A stretch of DNA of 64,000 nucleotides from Mucor racemosus. Taxonomy: Eukaryota; Mucoromycota; Mucoromycetes; Mucorales; Mucoraceae. Made by a program: the position numbers and the translations under genes. Numbering within the stretch: position 1 is the stretch's first letter; each line of letters begins with the position of its first letter. The notes below the pieces were generated by a model. That model did no database searches, had not been told where the DNA came from, and was given only the letters and a program-made list of their open reading frames with translations. The stretch covers positions 992,001 to 1,056,000 of the forward strand of contig JAPEHQ010000006.1 in the NCBI GenBank assembly GCA_027405735.1, written 5' to 3'. Below are positions 11,189 to 21,214 of the stretch, one piece after another.

Positions 11189-11893
11189 TTAAGAAGACTT
11201 GGCAGCGGCCAAAGCGGCAGCTTGAGCACCAGCGAAAGAATCCATAATGTGAGCATAAGCAGGTAAACGCTTAGCGAACAAAGCAGCCATACCGTTAATA
11301 TCCTTACGCCAATCACGACCTAATTCACAAGCAACACCGAACCAGTTCATGAGTTGAGCACCAGCTTGTTGCATTCTTAACCAAGAAGCATCACGAACGG
11401 CTTCAGAGAATGTACCAGAAGCATCAGTGACAACAAAAACTTCATAACCAGCCTTTCTAGCAGAAAGGGCAACAAAGGTAACGCAAACATCGGTAACAAT
11501 ACCGGAAACAATCAATTGCTTCTTACCAGTCTTCTTGATAGCCTTAACAAATCGTTCATCATCCCAAGCATTAATTTGACCGGGTCTAGCAATGTAGGTG
11601 GAGTTAGGGAACAAGGCCTTGAGTTCAGGGAGCATAACACCGTTAGGTCCATCTTCACGAGATGTAGTTAAAATGGTAGGGACATTGAAGTACTTGGCAG
11701 TTTCAGCAAGACCCATAACATTGTTCAAGTAGGTATCGGGATTGTAGTCATTGACCAAGTTCAAAAGACCAGTTTGATGATCAACGAACAAGAAGACACT
11801 GTTCTCGACGTCAAGACGATTGTACAAATCAGCAGAAACGGAAGAGATTAAGGCGGCAGCACCAACGAAAGCAGCAGTAAGAGAGAAACGCAT
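11189..11893 (-). CDS. Secreted isochorismatase-family (YcaC-like) hydrolase
   Basis: A single-exon, 234-residue cysteine hydrolase. Residues 1-21 form a clear signal peptide (MRFSLTAAFVGAAALISSVSA) with a likely cut after Ala21. The family core follows: Asp38 in FLFVDHQTGL is the conserved catalytic aspartate, RPGQINAWD at 103-111 is typical of the YcaC branch, and Cys137 in GIVTDVCVTF is the expected nucleophile. The substrate is unknown for this branch. Codons are richer in G and C than in neighbouring genes, which suggests strong expression. It converges with the allantoicase-fold gene, with 101 bases between stops. The lack of introns, unlike most neighbours, could reflect old bacterial origin or expression level; neither can be decided here. 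Confidence 0.88.
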   Translation of the reverse strand: MRFSLTAAFVGAAALISSVSADLYNRLDVENSVFLFVDHQTGLLNLVNDYNPDTYLNNVMGLAETAKYFNVPTILTTSREDGPNGVMLPELKALFPNSTYIARPGQINAWDDERFVKAIKKTGKKQLIVSGIVTDVCVTFVALSARKAGYEVFVVTDASGTFSEAVRDASWLRMQQAGAQLMNWFGVACELGRDWRKDINGMAALFAKRLPAYAHIMDSFAGAQAAALAAAKSS

Positions 11894-12728
11894 CTTGAAT
11901 GGTTATTAGGATTGATTAGTTAATGATAATATAAAAAAATGAAATGATGGTGGAAAAAGAGGCTCTTTTTATATAGATTCTATGTGATCCAGCTTGATCG
12001 AAATACACCTTTTTGGGTAATAGTTTCGGCGACCTTATTAGGAAATAGATGATATGTGTTCTGATTCCTCCCTGTGCGTATAACATAATGTACTGTAAAG
12101 GCGCCTCTTGCTCTTCGCTCAATATCCACGTTTTTCACTGCATATAAGGTTTTCTGTTTCACATTGGAAAAGTCATAGCCCCCTTTTTTAAATTTCTCGT
12201 TTTTGTGTCCTGTATTTTTTGTCAAAGATTAATAATACCGTAAACAAGATGATTTGGCCATTATTAATATATCAACTAGATCCAAAAAATAGCCCAAATA
12301 TATGATATATAGTTTTTAAAGGCGTTGTGTAAATATAGATGTATACCATAAGCTTATCAAGTTTTGGGGTTTAAAGGATACGCGCGTGTTTGTTAGATAT
12401 CCAATTAGGTATATATTTCTGTCTACACAATAAATTTGTCATATTTTACTGTTTGATTTGATTGCTGACAAAACTTGTAGTCATTTAGTTGACAATATTT
12501 AATACCATCTAAACACTTCTTTGACGAATCATACAGAATTTTTACGAAATGGTTAGTAATCAAAGGGAATGATGATGGAAGACGATCAAATATGGACTAG
12601 GTCTATCAAAATTAAATTCATGTAAATTTGTTTTGCTTTTGGTGTTTATAATCGCTGACAAACTATTTGTAAGTTACTCAACCGCTATTTTAATTTTATT
12701 TTTTGGACGCCTCATTTCATGAAGACCC
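11894..12728. other. Upstream region of the isochorismatase-family gene, otherwise empty
   Basis: The first few hundred bases should hold the minus-strand promoter; a TATATAAAAAG-like run occurs near 11966-11976 on the reverse strand. Beyond that no gene or repeat was recognised. Confidence 0.4.
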
Positions 12729-12998
12729 TGTGTAATGTGGTGGCATACCTGGGAAGATTCATTTTTAGGTGTTGATCGGAAATCATTTGGAGTTAAGGTT
12801 CTCCTCTGTAATGACTTCTATTGAGAAGCTTTGCGTTTGCTCTGTTTCTTTCCATTGGATTGGCATAATTTTCAATCTCGTTCATCACTACAGTCGAATG
12901 AAGTCTTTCCAGGAACAATCAATGAATCAAATTGGGAATATCACCAAAACCATTTCAGGCACATTGAAAAAGAAGAAACTGGTGTTGTAGCTAGATAA
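12729..12998 (+). pseudogene. Decayed coding fragment of unknown origin
   Basis: A frame of 89 codons reads CVMWWHTWEDSFLGVDRK and continues to an FPGTINESNWEYH segment, ending at TAA. One internal TGA lies near 12813. Its residue make-up (many Trp, His, Asp, Glu) is unlike chance translation of AT-rich DNA, so it is probably a remnant of a gene or transposon protein. No family was recognised, and no flanking exons were found. Confidence 0.4.
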
Positions 12999-14459
12999 TT
13001 CTTTTTTTTTTTTTTTTTATGATCAATAATTTTGAGGCGTAAAAAGAAGGAATCTCAAGATGATCCGTTTATGCAACAATTTTGTTTTTCCTTGTCTATA
13101 TTCAGGATTATGTAACATTAAAAAAAAATCAAGATAATCCCAAATCGTAACAACACTCTGTAATCTTTTGCCAAAACATTGGACTATAGTATTCGCATTA
13201 CTAATTATAATACGTGTATTTTCTGATTCATTCAAATATGAACATCGTGCATCAAATTGATATCTAATCTGAAAAGTGCATTTTCGTAGCTAAATTCTCC
13301 GACAAAAAAACATCTGCATTAGCATGTTAAATGCCGATTATTCTACTATATTCTATAGAATATAGGTATGGTCAACAGGAATGATGTAGAAAGTAATCAA
13401 GTAGATTCGTGCTAAATATGAATAATTTTTCTTTAAATTCATATAGAATCCGGATAATCATCAAAGCTATCTTGAATGGTATATTTTAACGAGCTCTAGT
13501 TAAATCATAGCAACTTCAAAACCTATAAGCAAATTATGTAATTAATCATTATTTTTATCATCAAAATAGTAAACATTTTATTTATTTATTTATTTATTAC
13601 TATACATATACGAGTAGAAAAATTGCTCTTCAGTAGTACTCTTAGCCTTCTCAAAATACCTGTCTTTGTACTCCATTAGCAACAAATCCATTAAGTATTA
13701 TATGAATTCTAAAAATGTGGTTGCCAGATTCAGTTGCACAATTCTGATATCTAAAGTTACACTCTCTTATAGTATCACTAGCTTTTAAAAAAACAAAATG
13801 TATTCCAAAATTACTTTGCATTTATGAAGAGTATTGTGATGCTTTTTTATAGGCACCTACTCAAATAAAACTTGAGTTTTCAAAAAATTGAATTTTCATT
13901 GTTTTCAATCTTCGAAATCGGAGCGTGCTATCTTTTCTATGCATAACCTCATACCAAACACCTTTTAGAATATAATTTAGACACTGCTAAATACATTTGA
14001 ATTGGTCCCATTATGCTACCTATTCCTAAATTTATTTCGTGCCTCACACAAAAATCAAAAACACGTAAAATTCACTGCTTTTTTCTTGAAAGTTGGGTCT
14101 CATTTTTCATCCCTGCTCTACTTTTTGTTTTCACTAAATAACACCAAGAACAAATTATATGCCAATGTACCTGAGATGTTCAGCTTTAATTCAAAAATAA
14201 GTGTCCGGAAATATCCTATTTTTTACAGTTGGTATTAATTTTTTCAGTGCTAAAGTTTCAGATTTTTTACGCGTATTTCACTGCTAAAGAATTGAAAACT
14301 TTGAGGCTTCATATCTCTAGAAATAATTAAGCTATACTAACACTTTTTAATAATAAAACTTACTTGTTTTAAAGTGCTCTATAATATATTTTGATATAAA
14401 AAATTCTGAACACCTTTATTTTTTTTTCATTTTTTTTGGACATTTCTATAGTACGTTTC
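12999..14459. other. Gene-free AT-rich stretch
   Basis: Contains a poly(T) run (about 13002-13019), a (TTTA)n run near 13577-13597 and a small palindrome near 13345-13365. No coding frame or RNA gene was recognised. Confidence 0.5.
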
Positions 14460-15130
14460 AAAATATTAGTTAAATTGAGCAACATTTTTTTTTGCATTCA
14501 TGTCATCAAGCTCGTTGAGCTCTCTTGGATCCAATTTAGTTTTTTTAAAAACATTGATTTTTCGTGGAGATATCCTCAAAAATGTGTACGAAAAGGTACC
14601 TCCATTTCTAGCTTCCATTTTTCCCTTATATACCCTCATCCCAAATTCTGAATCTGAAAAAAAATTGAACAAAAATATCGTTTTCTCTATGAAAAATGCA
14701 GCTAGAAGATTGTACAACAGCTTGATCGATAGATAATATTTTTGCACATTATTTCCAAAAATTATTTTTAAAACATATTTATAAAAAGTGATGTGTATCT
14801 TCAAAAAATCTCCAAAATTTCAATTGCATTTTACGCAAAATTTAATGTAAAATGTTTGTCTGAATCTTATTTAGATGGATGCAGAATCCAGAACTGTACA
14901 AAAGTTATTTAATACGCTAGGTCGACTTACTTTGCAGCTCATGAGCCATTAAACAATTTTGTTTTTTGAATCATTTTTCGTTCATTTTTTTTATTAAATC
15001 AATTTTGGAATCCAGTTATGATAGGTAATATGTAATAAGCTGTAATTTGAACTATTATTTTGATTATCTCGACGAAAAATCAATGTTTTTTGCTGAAGCA
15101 AAAAATAATGAATAGCTTTTAGTTGGATCT
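14460..15130 (-). repeat. Repeat R2, minus-strand copy
   Basis: Reverse-complement match to 4680-5310. On the minus strand it carries an open frame of 112 codons (14804-14466) beginning KIHITFYK and containing ISPRKINVFKKTKLDP, parallel to the broken frame in the other copy. The motif ATTGATTTTTCGT occurs at 14554 and inverted near 15076. It may be a decayed element with a former protein; the type is unknown. Confidence 0.6.
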
Positions 15131-15358
15131 ATTTTGTGAGTACAAAAAATTAGCATCTTAAGTTAGGTGCTCAATTTTTTACAATCGATTTTAGATCAAC
15201 GGTTAGACCAGTACTAGCATTGGTGTCGAGCCGGGTTTTATCAGCCAAATTTACTAGTATAAGCTGGGCTCGACAGCAACCCTAACCAGTACACATATAT
15301 TCAGATATTAACCTTTTTATTTTCTGATAGGTATCAATGGCTCATAGAGGCAAGGTAC

Positions 15359-15583
15359 TGAAATGTCAAGGCGGTCGATAGAAATAGCCTTGCCAAAATA
15401 TTACATTTTTATTAATGATACACCCAGAGGATGTATTTATACACATTCATTATAACTATTGCACAAATTTATTATTATCTAACGATATGATGTAAATCAA
15501 CGTGGACGCATACTGATTCACTATAGCACTGACTATGGACTGAGACCTCGGATGTGCGACCCAAATATAATATTGATATAACA
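15359..15583 (-). mobile_element. Solo LTR, minus-strand copy
   Basis: The reverse complement matches the solo LTR at 674-918, including the start TGTTATATCAATATTATA, the TATAAATACATCCTCTGG core and the end TTGACATTTCA. It is about 20 bases shorter and clearly diverged from the first copy. A clean target duplication is not visible. No internal retrotransposon sequence is attached. Confidence 0.7.
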
Positions 15584-15853
15584 TTACTGAACTGTAGCAT
15601 TCGTTCGGTACGCTTTTGGGCACTGGGAATGGCCGCAAACTGGTTAAACCTAATTATAAGAGTACTAACAGGCACATTTTACTAAATTTTTGGCATCGAC
15701 TACATGTTCTATTCATTTTGAATAGTTTTATATGCATTTATCTGCTTGATTTTTGGATTTTTGTCATTCTTCATCTAACAATTGCAAAATAAAGTAAGGT
15801 TGGAATTCAATAATCTTTATTTATTGGACAAGAATCCTTAATTGATCTCTATT

Positions 15854-16050
15854 TTAGGCAGCAGCTCTATTTGTTTCCAATTGAGGTGCGTTTTTAAAGT
15901 CAATAGGCTCTAAATTAATGGTTTTTCATTTGGACAACAAACACTTGGACCCCCCGTTTCTCTAGGAGGTATTGTCCCCAGGTATCTTGCGAATGCATTC
16001 ACAACTTGCATTAAGCATTTCAATTGTTGAAATCATGCTATCTTGCATTT
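15854..16050 (-). pseudogene. Relic of the 3' end of an unidentified gene
   Basis: On the minus strand one frame reads QDSMISTIEMLNASCECIRK to a stop near 15966. A second frame then reads LEPIDFKNAPQLETNRAAA to a stop at 15856-15854. Together they look like the frameshifted C-terminal end of a normal protein. The parent family was not recognised. Confidence 0.35.
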
Positions 16051-16204
16051 GAAATTACTGCTATAGAGATTTATTTATTTGCCGCCTTTTTTGAACCAAA
16101 TATGTGTAATGTAAATAGAAAACAGGTACCCTAACTCTATTTTCTTTCTTTCTTTTTGAAATTTATTTTTTATAATTTGTCCAACACAAAGAGGGGGAGG
16201 GGAC

Positions 16205-17805
16205 ATGGCTTGGTTTCAATCAAAAACTCTTTACGTTTCTATATCACTATTTTGCCTACCGTTAATAGTTGTAATTGCCATGTTATTCTTACCATTTATT
16301 ATATTTGCTATTGGTAACTATTTTGTCACTATTATTGCATTTTGAAAAAAAAAAACTAAATTATATTTAATCAGTGTCACTTTATTTATGTGCATGGTTC
16401 ATGTATTATATCCATGCAAAAGACGAAGTTGGATTATCTCTACCGTTTAATCCAAGTAGAGTTATCAAGGTTAATATGGTTTTATTCAGTCATTTAATAG
16501 GCTGGATTGGTTACTTACCATTGATTGTGTCTTATTTGCACTGGCGTTATTGGAAAATTGGATCAGAATGTTTCAAAAATATTGTCAGGTGTGTGTGTTT
16601 GTAACTACTAATATTGTCACACTTTTATGTACTAACAATAACAATAATAATCAGTCTTGATATTCCTTATCATAATAATACAAAACTAGATGTTTATCAT
16701 CCTGAAAAGAGACAAGATGGTGGATTATCCCGTATTATTATATTCATTTATGGTGGTGGATGGGGTTCTGGTTCAAAAATGATTTATGCCACATTAGCAA
16801 ATACATTGCGTGAATTAGGTTATATTGTAATTGTACCTGATTATCGTAAATACCCAGAAGTTAAAATTGAAAGCATGTATCAAGACATTCGAGAATCAAT
16901 TAAATGGACTCATAAAAATGCAAATGGTATTAATGGTGATTCTGAACAAATTTATCTCATGGTATGTATGTTATTTATATGTATAGGTAGATAAAATTAC
17001 AATAGTATATAATTATTAGGGACATAGTGCTGGTGCACATTTAGTATCGCATGTAATTTTATCTGACATTCTAAAGCAAGTAAAATATGATGAAAGCATG
17101 ATAACAACGCCATCACCTATTTCCTCTCCTCATGTAAGTGAGAAGCACGATCCAGCAATGAAGACGACAATATTTAAAAATAACAACAACAACGACAACA
17201 ATAACAACAACAACGACAAACCTCACGATTTCTTACCTCTTGTGGAAGGATTGTTATTGTAAGTTCTGAAAGAAGGTTGTTTCATATTTTGCATATATTG
17301 AAAAAATACTCCAATTAGATTTGCTGGTGTTTATGACATTTCTGCACATTTAATACATGAAACATCAAGAGGTGTAGAAGAAATATCTGCTATGGCAAGA
17401 GCAATGGGTCTTAATCACGAAGGATATAAAGCAAATTCACCTATTCGTTTGATCGAAAATAATGCAAATCTATTTTCTGATTCAGAAGATTTATTAGATT
17501 TGTGGCCTAGAATTTTATTTTTACATGGCCAAAAAGATACCACTGTTGGCATGGATCAGTCTGCAAATATGTTTAATACTATTGGTAAATTATTTCCTTC
17601 AGAACGTAGACAAGAAGTAGACGTTAGGATGCGATTATATAAACGTATGGGCCATGGTGAACCTGTATTATGTAAGTAAACCAAATAATCCATATTGCTT
17701 ATTTTTCCTAATATTTTGAAATTAGCCTTGATGACAAATCTGTTTTCTAAGAATACAGATCAAAAATCAATTATAAGAGATATTCAGGAATTCATTGATA
17801 TATAA
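16205..17805 (+). CDS. Membrane alpha/beta-hydrolase, isoprenylcysteine methylesterase-like
   Basis: Exons 16205-16313, 16375-16588, 16655-16961, 17020-17258, 17319-17671 and 17726-17805 give 433 residues. Hydrophobic segments at about 10-50 and 75-95 should anchor it in an internal membrane. The hydrolase core follows: LDVYHP, an oxyanion motif FIYGGGWGSGS, VPDYRKYP, the nucleophile elbow YLMGHSAGAHLV, an aspartate in LFLHGQKDTTV and a histidine in RMGHGEPV. This arrangement matches plant ICME proteins, which demethylate prenylated protein C-termini and also lack the usual HGGG histidine. An Asn/Asp-rich low-complexity insert (about 250-265) lies after the nucleophile. Lipid or steryl esterase activity is an alternative. 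It converges with the Aim34-like gene with 45 bases between stops. Confidence 0.85.
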
Positions 17806-17850
17806 TATTCTAATTATCATTTATTGAAATAAAATGCACCTTTTCTTTCC

Positions 17851-18831
17851 TTAAGAGGAAGAAGAAGAAGCCGTTAAATAATGCCAAATATTTGCTAAAC
17901 CCTTTTCACCACCAATATACCATGCCAACATGCTAGTTCCGACCATTGCATTGATCCAAGTATTCTTTGTTTGATCTACATTATTATTGTCATTACTGCT
18001 AGGGGTTTCCTTGTGAGAAGCAGCCTTCTTATGAGATTCCTCGTCTATTTCATTTTTAAGGTTTTTGATAGTAGTAGCGGTAGTGGTAGTAAAGGGATGA
18101 TGTTCTTTTGATTCATCAACATTTATAAATGGTAATTCATCTAAGGAAGCTGATATAGTAGGTGTAGAAGGAGATAGTGTATCTGTTAGTTGATGTCTTG
18201 CTCCTCTTGAACCAACTTTTAAATCAAATGCTTCTACCCATACAGGATCCATACCATCTAAATCTTCTGATGATATAGTAGCTTGCTTTTGTTGTTGCTG
18301 TTGATTTACTTCTTTTGTTACTATAGGTTTATCCATTATCGATGCCACAGTGGTTGATGGTGGAGTTGTGGATGCTACTTGTTCAATTGCGGGTTGAACA
18401 ATGGTTTTTTTCACGGCATCATTGAATGGATGTGGTTTACTAGTGCCATTAGTAGAAGTAAAATGATCTCTTGAACCACTCATTGGCTTTCTACTTCCTC
18501 GTTGAGCAACTTTCATTTCAAAAGCATTCATCCACTGATTATCAGCACTGGCAACATCTTCAAATGTATCATCAGTTTTCTCGACTACTTTGCGGATGCT
18601 ATGTAATGTAGGCGTTGTACTACCTACAATTTTGGCGGTTTGATGGCTCAATAATTGAATGATAATGTCATTCTTTGTCCCGGATATATTTATGTGATTT
18701 TCTTTGGCTAAATGGACAAGATCATTCTTCTTCATTCGACGGAGGCCAGCTTTGGTCCATTCTTCATAAAGGTTGCGACTATAATGAAATGTTCGTCTTT
18801 GTATTATAGATTTATTAAACATGATTATCAA
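17851..18831 (-). CDS. Mitochondrial SAP-domain protein, Aim34-like
   Basis: An intronless 326-residue protein. The N-terminus (residues 1-25, rich in Arg, Ser and aromatic residues, without acids before Glu23) looks like a mitochondrial targeting peptide. A SAP-type helix-extension-helix follows at about 28-65 (LRRMKKNDLVHLAKENHI, GTKNDIIIQLL). A 15-residue motif is present twice, W-[MV]-[NE]-A-F-[ED]-[ML]-K-V-x-x-R-G-[SA]-R, at 100-114 and 198-212. A third, partial form (WINAM) begins at 292 just before a weakly hydrophobic C-terminal segment. The rest is Ser/Thr/Gln-rich and probably disordered. Yeast Aim34 shares the mitochondrial SAP layout, but the match is to architecture only. Met4 is another possible start. 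Confidence 0.7.
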   Translation of the reverse strand: MIIMFNKSIIQRRTFHYSRNLYEEWTKAGLRRMKKNDLVHLAKENHINISGTKNDIIIQLLSHQTAKIVGSTTPTLHSIRKVVEKTDDTFEDVASADNQWMNAFEMKVAQRGSRKPMSGSRDHFTSTNGTSKPHPFNDAVKKTIVQPAIEQVASTTPPSTTVASIMDKPIVTKEVNQQQQQKQATISSEDLDGMDPVWVEAFDLKVGSRGARHQLTDTLSPSTPTISASLDELPFINVDESKEHHPFTTTTATTIKNLKNEIDEESHKKAASHKETPSSNDNNNVDQTKNTWINAMVGTSMLAWYIGGEKGLANIWHYLTASSSSS

Positions 18832-20137
18832 ATTATAATGAAAGAATAAACTGGGGTCGCTTTGTGGTCATAGATTTAGACATTTAGGAAAGGGTTTCAT
18901 TCATTTTGCAACCCTGCCATTTCCCGTGACTGTGGTGATGATAAAATCATATCATAATCCTTAATTATCGCAGGTATGTTGAATTAGTTGGATTTTTACA
19001 CCATTGTTTAAAGTTCAAATGCGGCATCTTCCTTCGCAAGTCTCTGCTCCAAATAATATTAGATTAGGTCATTTATTGCTCTTAAACTGAAACTAAATAG
19101 ACATGTACGACTCATTGCAAATGCGAATCAAAAATAGTTATCTGTGATAATCTCTCTTTTGGAAAAACGCTACAATTCTGAATTTACGATGCTTTTTCCA
19201 AATTTAAATTTTTAAAAAGTAAATTCACATGTCATGTATTTTTTTCTTTTAGTTTGACTATCATAACCCCCCTAGATTGCTTGTAAAAATCCTTTAAAGC
19301 TTGAAAATATGATATTTACAACTAAAATCTCAAAAATACAATAAAGCGGTATTTGAATATTTTCCGACTTTTTTGTCTAAAATTTACGAAATTTTTTCCA
19401 AGAAGTGGTTTAATGCATATTTTTCCAAAAACTATCAATTGAGCAATAGTTCCTTGCTTATTATTTTCTGTGTGAAATTTATTTTTGCATCTAATGGTAT
19501 AGTTTTTATTAATTTTTGTCGGCCAAAGTTTCTAGTTAAAGCTAAAAGTTTAAAAACACGTTTTTTGTAAATATAATTAACTTTTGATTATAACGTAGCA
19601 AAATTTAAATATGAATGTAATAAAATGCTTTCTTGCTAACATTTTGAATGGTTCCTTACAAAGATTGGTTGAGAATTCACCGAGAAATTTTCAACTTTTC
19701 ATTTTTGGAACTTTTTTATCGACCAACAGTAAGGATTCTGAAAGAGGGAATTTGGTCGGTAATTCAACTTAAGACAGCAGTGTATGTATGAAAAATAAGG
19801 TTCTATGCTACTTTGGAAGCAATATTTCACTTGGTAATTTGTTTCAAACACCAATAAACTGTGTGATATCATACAAATTATAATGAAATGGTGAATAAAG
19901 CTATTAATTAATGATAAAAAAATTAAAATTCATTGAATTTTGTATATAATATTATAAATGTGGCTTGAAATTGCGAAACAGGTGACCCATGCTTCCCTAA
20001 CGCAAGCAAAGGAAAACGGATCAATTTTCCAAATTCATGCAAATGTGTGAAAAAAAAAATCAACCCACTTTTTTTCTATATATTGGGCTTATCTATTTCT
20101 GTTTTATCTCTATATTTTCTTTTTGCTTTTTCAAATA
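18832..20137. other. Intergenic region between divergent Aim34-like and universal stress protein genes
   Basis: Should contain both promoters. Short frames here are AT-rich and lack coding character. No shared repeat was recognised. Confidence 0.45.
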
Positions 20138-20888
20138 ATGTCAAATACCGAAGATTTAACCCTCAAAAAAACTGATACACTTGTACAAACTTATGCTGGA
20201 ACTTCTGATGAAAGTCCAGATTTGACTCGCGTAGTCCTTGTCTGTTTAGACCCTGAGTCTGCAGATACTACATTTCAATGGGCTCTTGACAATTTTATTA
20301 TGCCAAAGAAGGATTTAGTATGTATTAAGAGGCCAATATATGTAAGATGATTTATTTACTATGGATTAGGTTGTCCTTGTTCATGTCCGTCAAATCGATA
20401 TTCCTGTTGCTCCTTATATCAACTCTACAGGATATGTAGATGATGTAAGCGAAGAAAGACGGGAAGAAAGTCATCATTTATTAAGGGTATTTGCAGAAGA
20501 GTTGAACAGAAGAAAGGTAGAGGCTTTAAAAAGTATAGTAATGATACGTACCTTAATCAATGTAAAATTAGGTCGCTTGTAAAGCTATTTCTATGGTTGG
20601 TGATCCCAAGGCCGAAATTTTAAGAAAAGCCAATGAAATCAAATCTGATGTAGTCTTGATGGGAGCAAGAAAGATGGGAGCAATTAAAAGGTATTTTATA
20701 TGCATGTGAAAAGTGTTTGGATTTTATTAAAGATTATTTTCAGAACTTTATTGGGAAGTGTTAGTGATTATATCGTACATAACTGTCCTTGCACTGTCAT
20801 TGTGACTAAAGCTGAACCACCCTCACATCATGAAGAACGTCGCAAATCGATTGTGTCACTTACATCCAACATGGATAATACCAAATAA
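20138..20888 (+). CDS. Universal stress protein (UspA family)
   Basis: Exons 20138-20317, 20370-20516, 20572-20690 and 20744-20888 give 196 residues. The single Usp domain begins at about residue 32 (RVVLVCLDPESADTTFQWAL) and ends with the nucleotide-binding signature: DVVLMGARKMGAIKRTLLGS and then VSDYIVHNCPCTVIVTK, which fits G-x2-G-x9-G-[ST]. That pattern predicts an ATP-binding type. A Lys/Thr-rich leader of about 30 residues and a charged tail (HHEERRKSIV) flank the domain; the RRKS in the tail is a possible kinase site. The start was placed at the ATG at 20138 because no in-frame ATG lies closer upstream. The role, stress or metabolic signalling, is known only at family level. Confidence 0.9.
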
Positions 20889-21214
20889 ATCAATGTAAAA
20901 TGTTGTTCATGACGACATGACATACTCAAACAATAAAATTTATCACTATAAAAGGCCAATATTACCAGTTAATGTCGTTTTTCATGTTGTGTATTGAAGG
21001 AGATCAAATAGAATCAAAGCAAAAAAATCATTATTACATCATTTAATTGTCTATATTTGGGATAAAAGGTTTTTTCGCCTATAAATACTACTTCTCCCAT
21101 TTACACCTATTTCTTCCATCTTTCCATTACATTCATATTTATATTTATATATATATGTATATATATATACATTAAATTATATTAGAATCTTCAACAAATA
21201 CTATCACAAATAAT
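20889..21214. other. Intergenic region upstream of the diacylglycerol kinase gene
   Basis: AT-rich, with (TA)n-like runs near 21135-21170 just ahead of the start codon. No gene was recognised. Confidence 0.4.

Noticed and set aside
15213..15275. Inverted pair GTCGAGCC...GGCTCGAC as a hAT end like that at 36148
   Set aside because: Only one short pair, with no target duplication or motif cluster.
17190..17220. AAC-rich run as a tandem repeat element
   Set aside because: Short Asn/Asp-coding low-complexity insert inside the esterase exon, in frame.
19373..19570. Open frame of 65 codons in the Aim34/USP intergenic region
   Set aside because: Phe/Lys/Ser/Asn-rich composition expected from AT-rich non-coding DNA; no motif.
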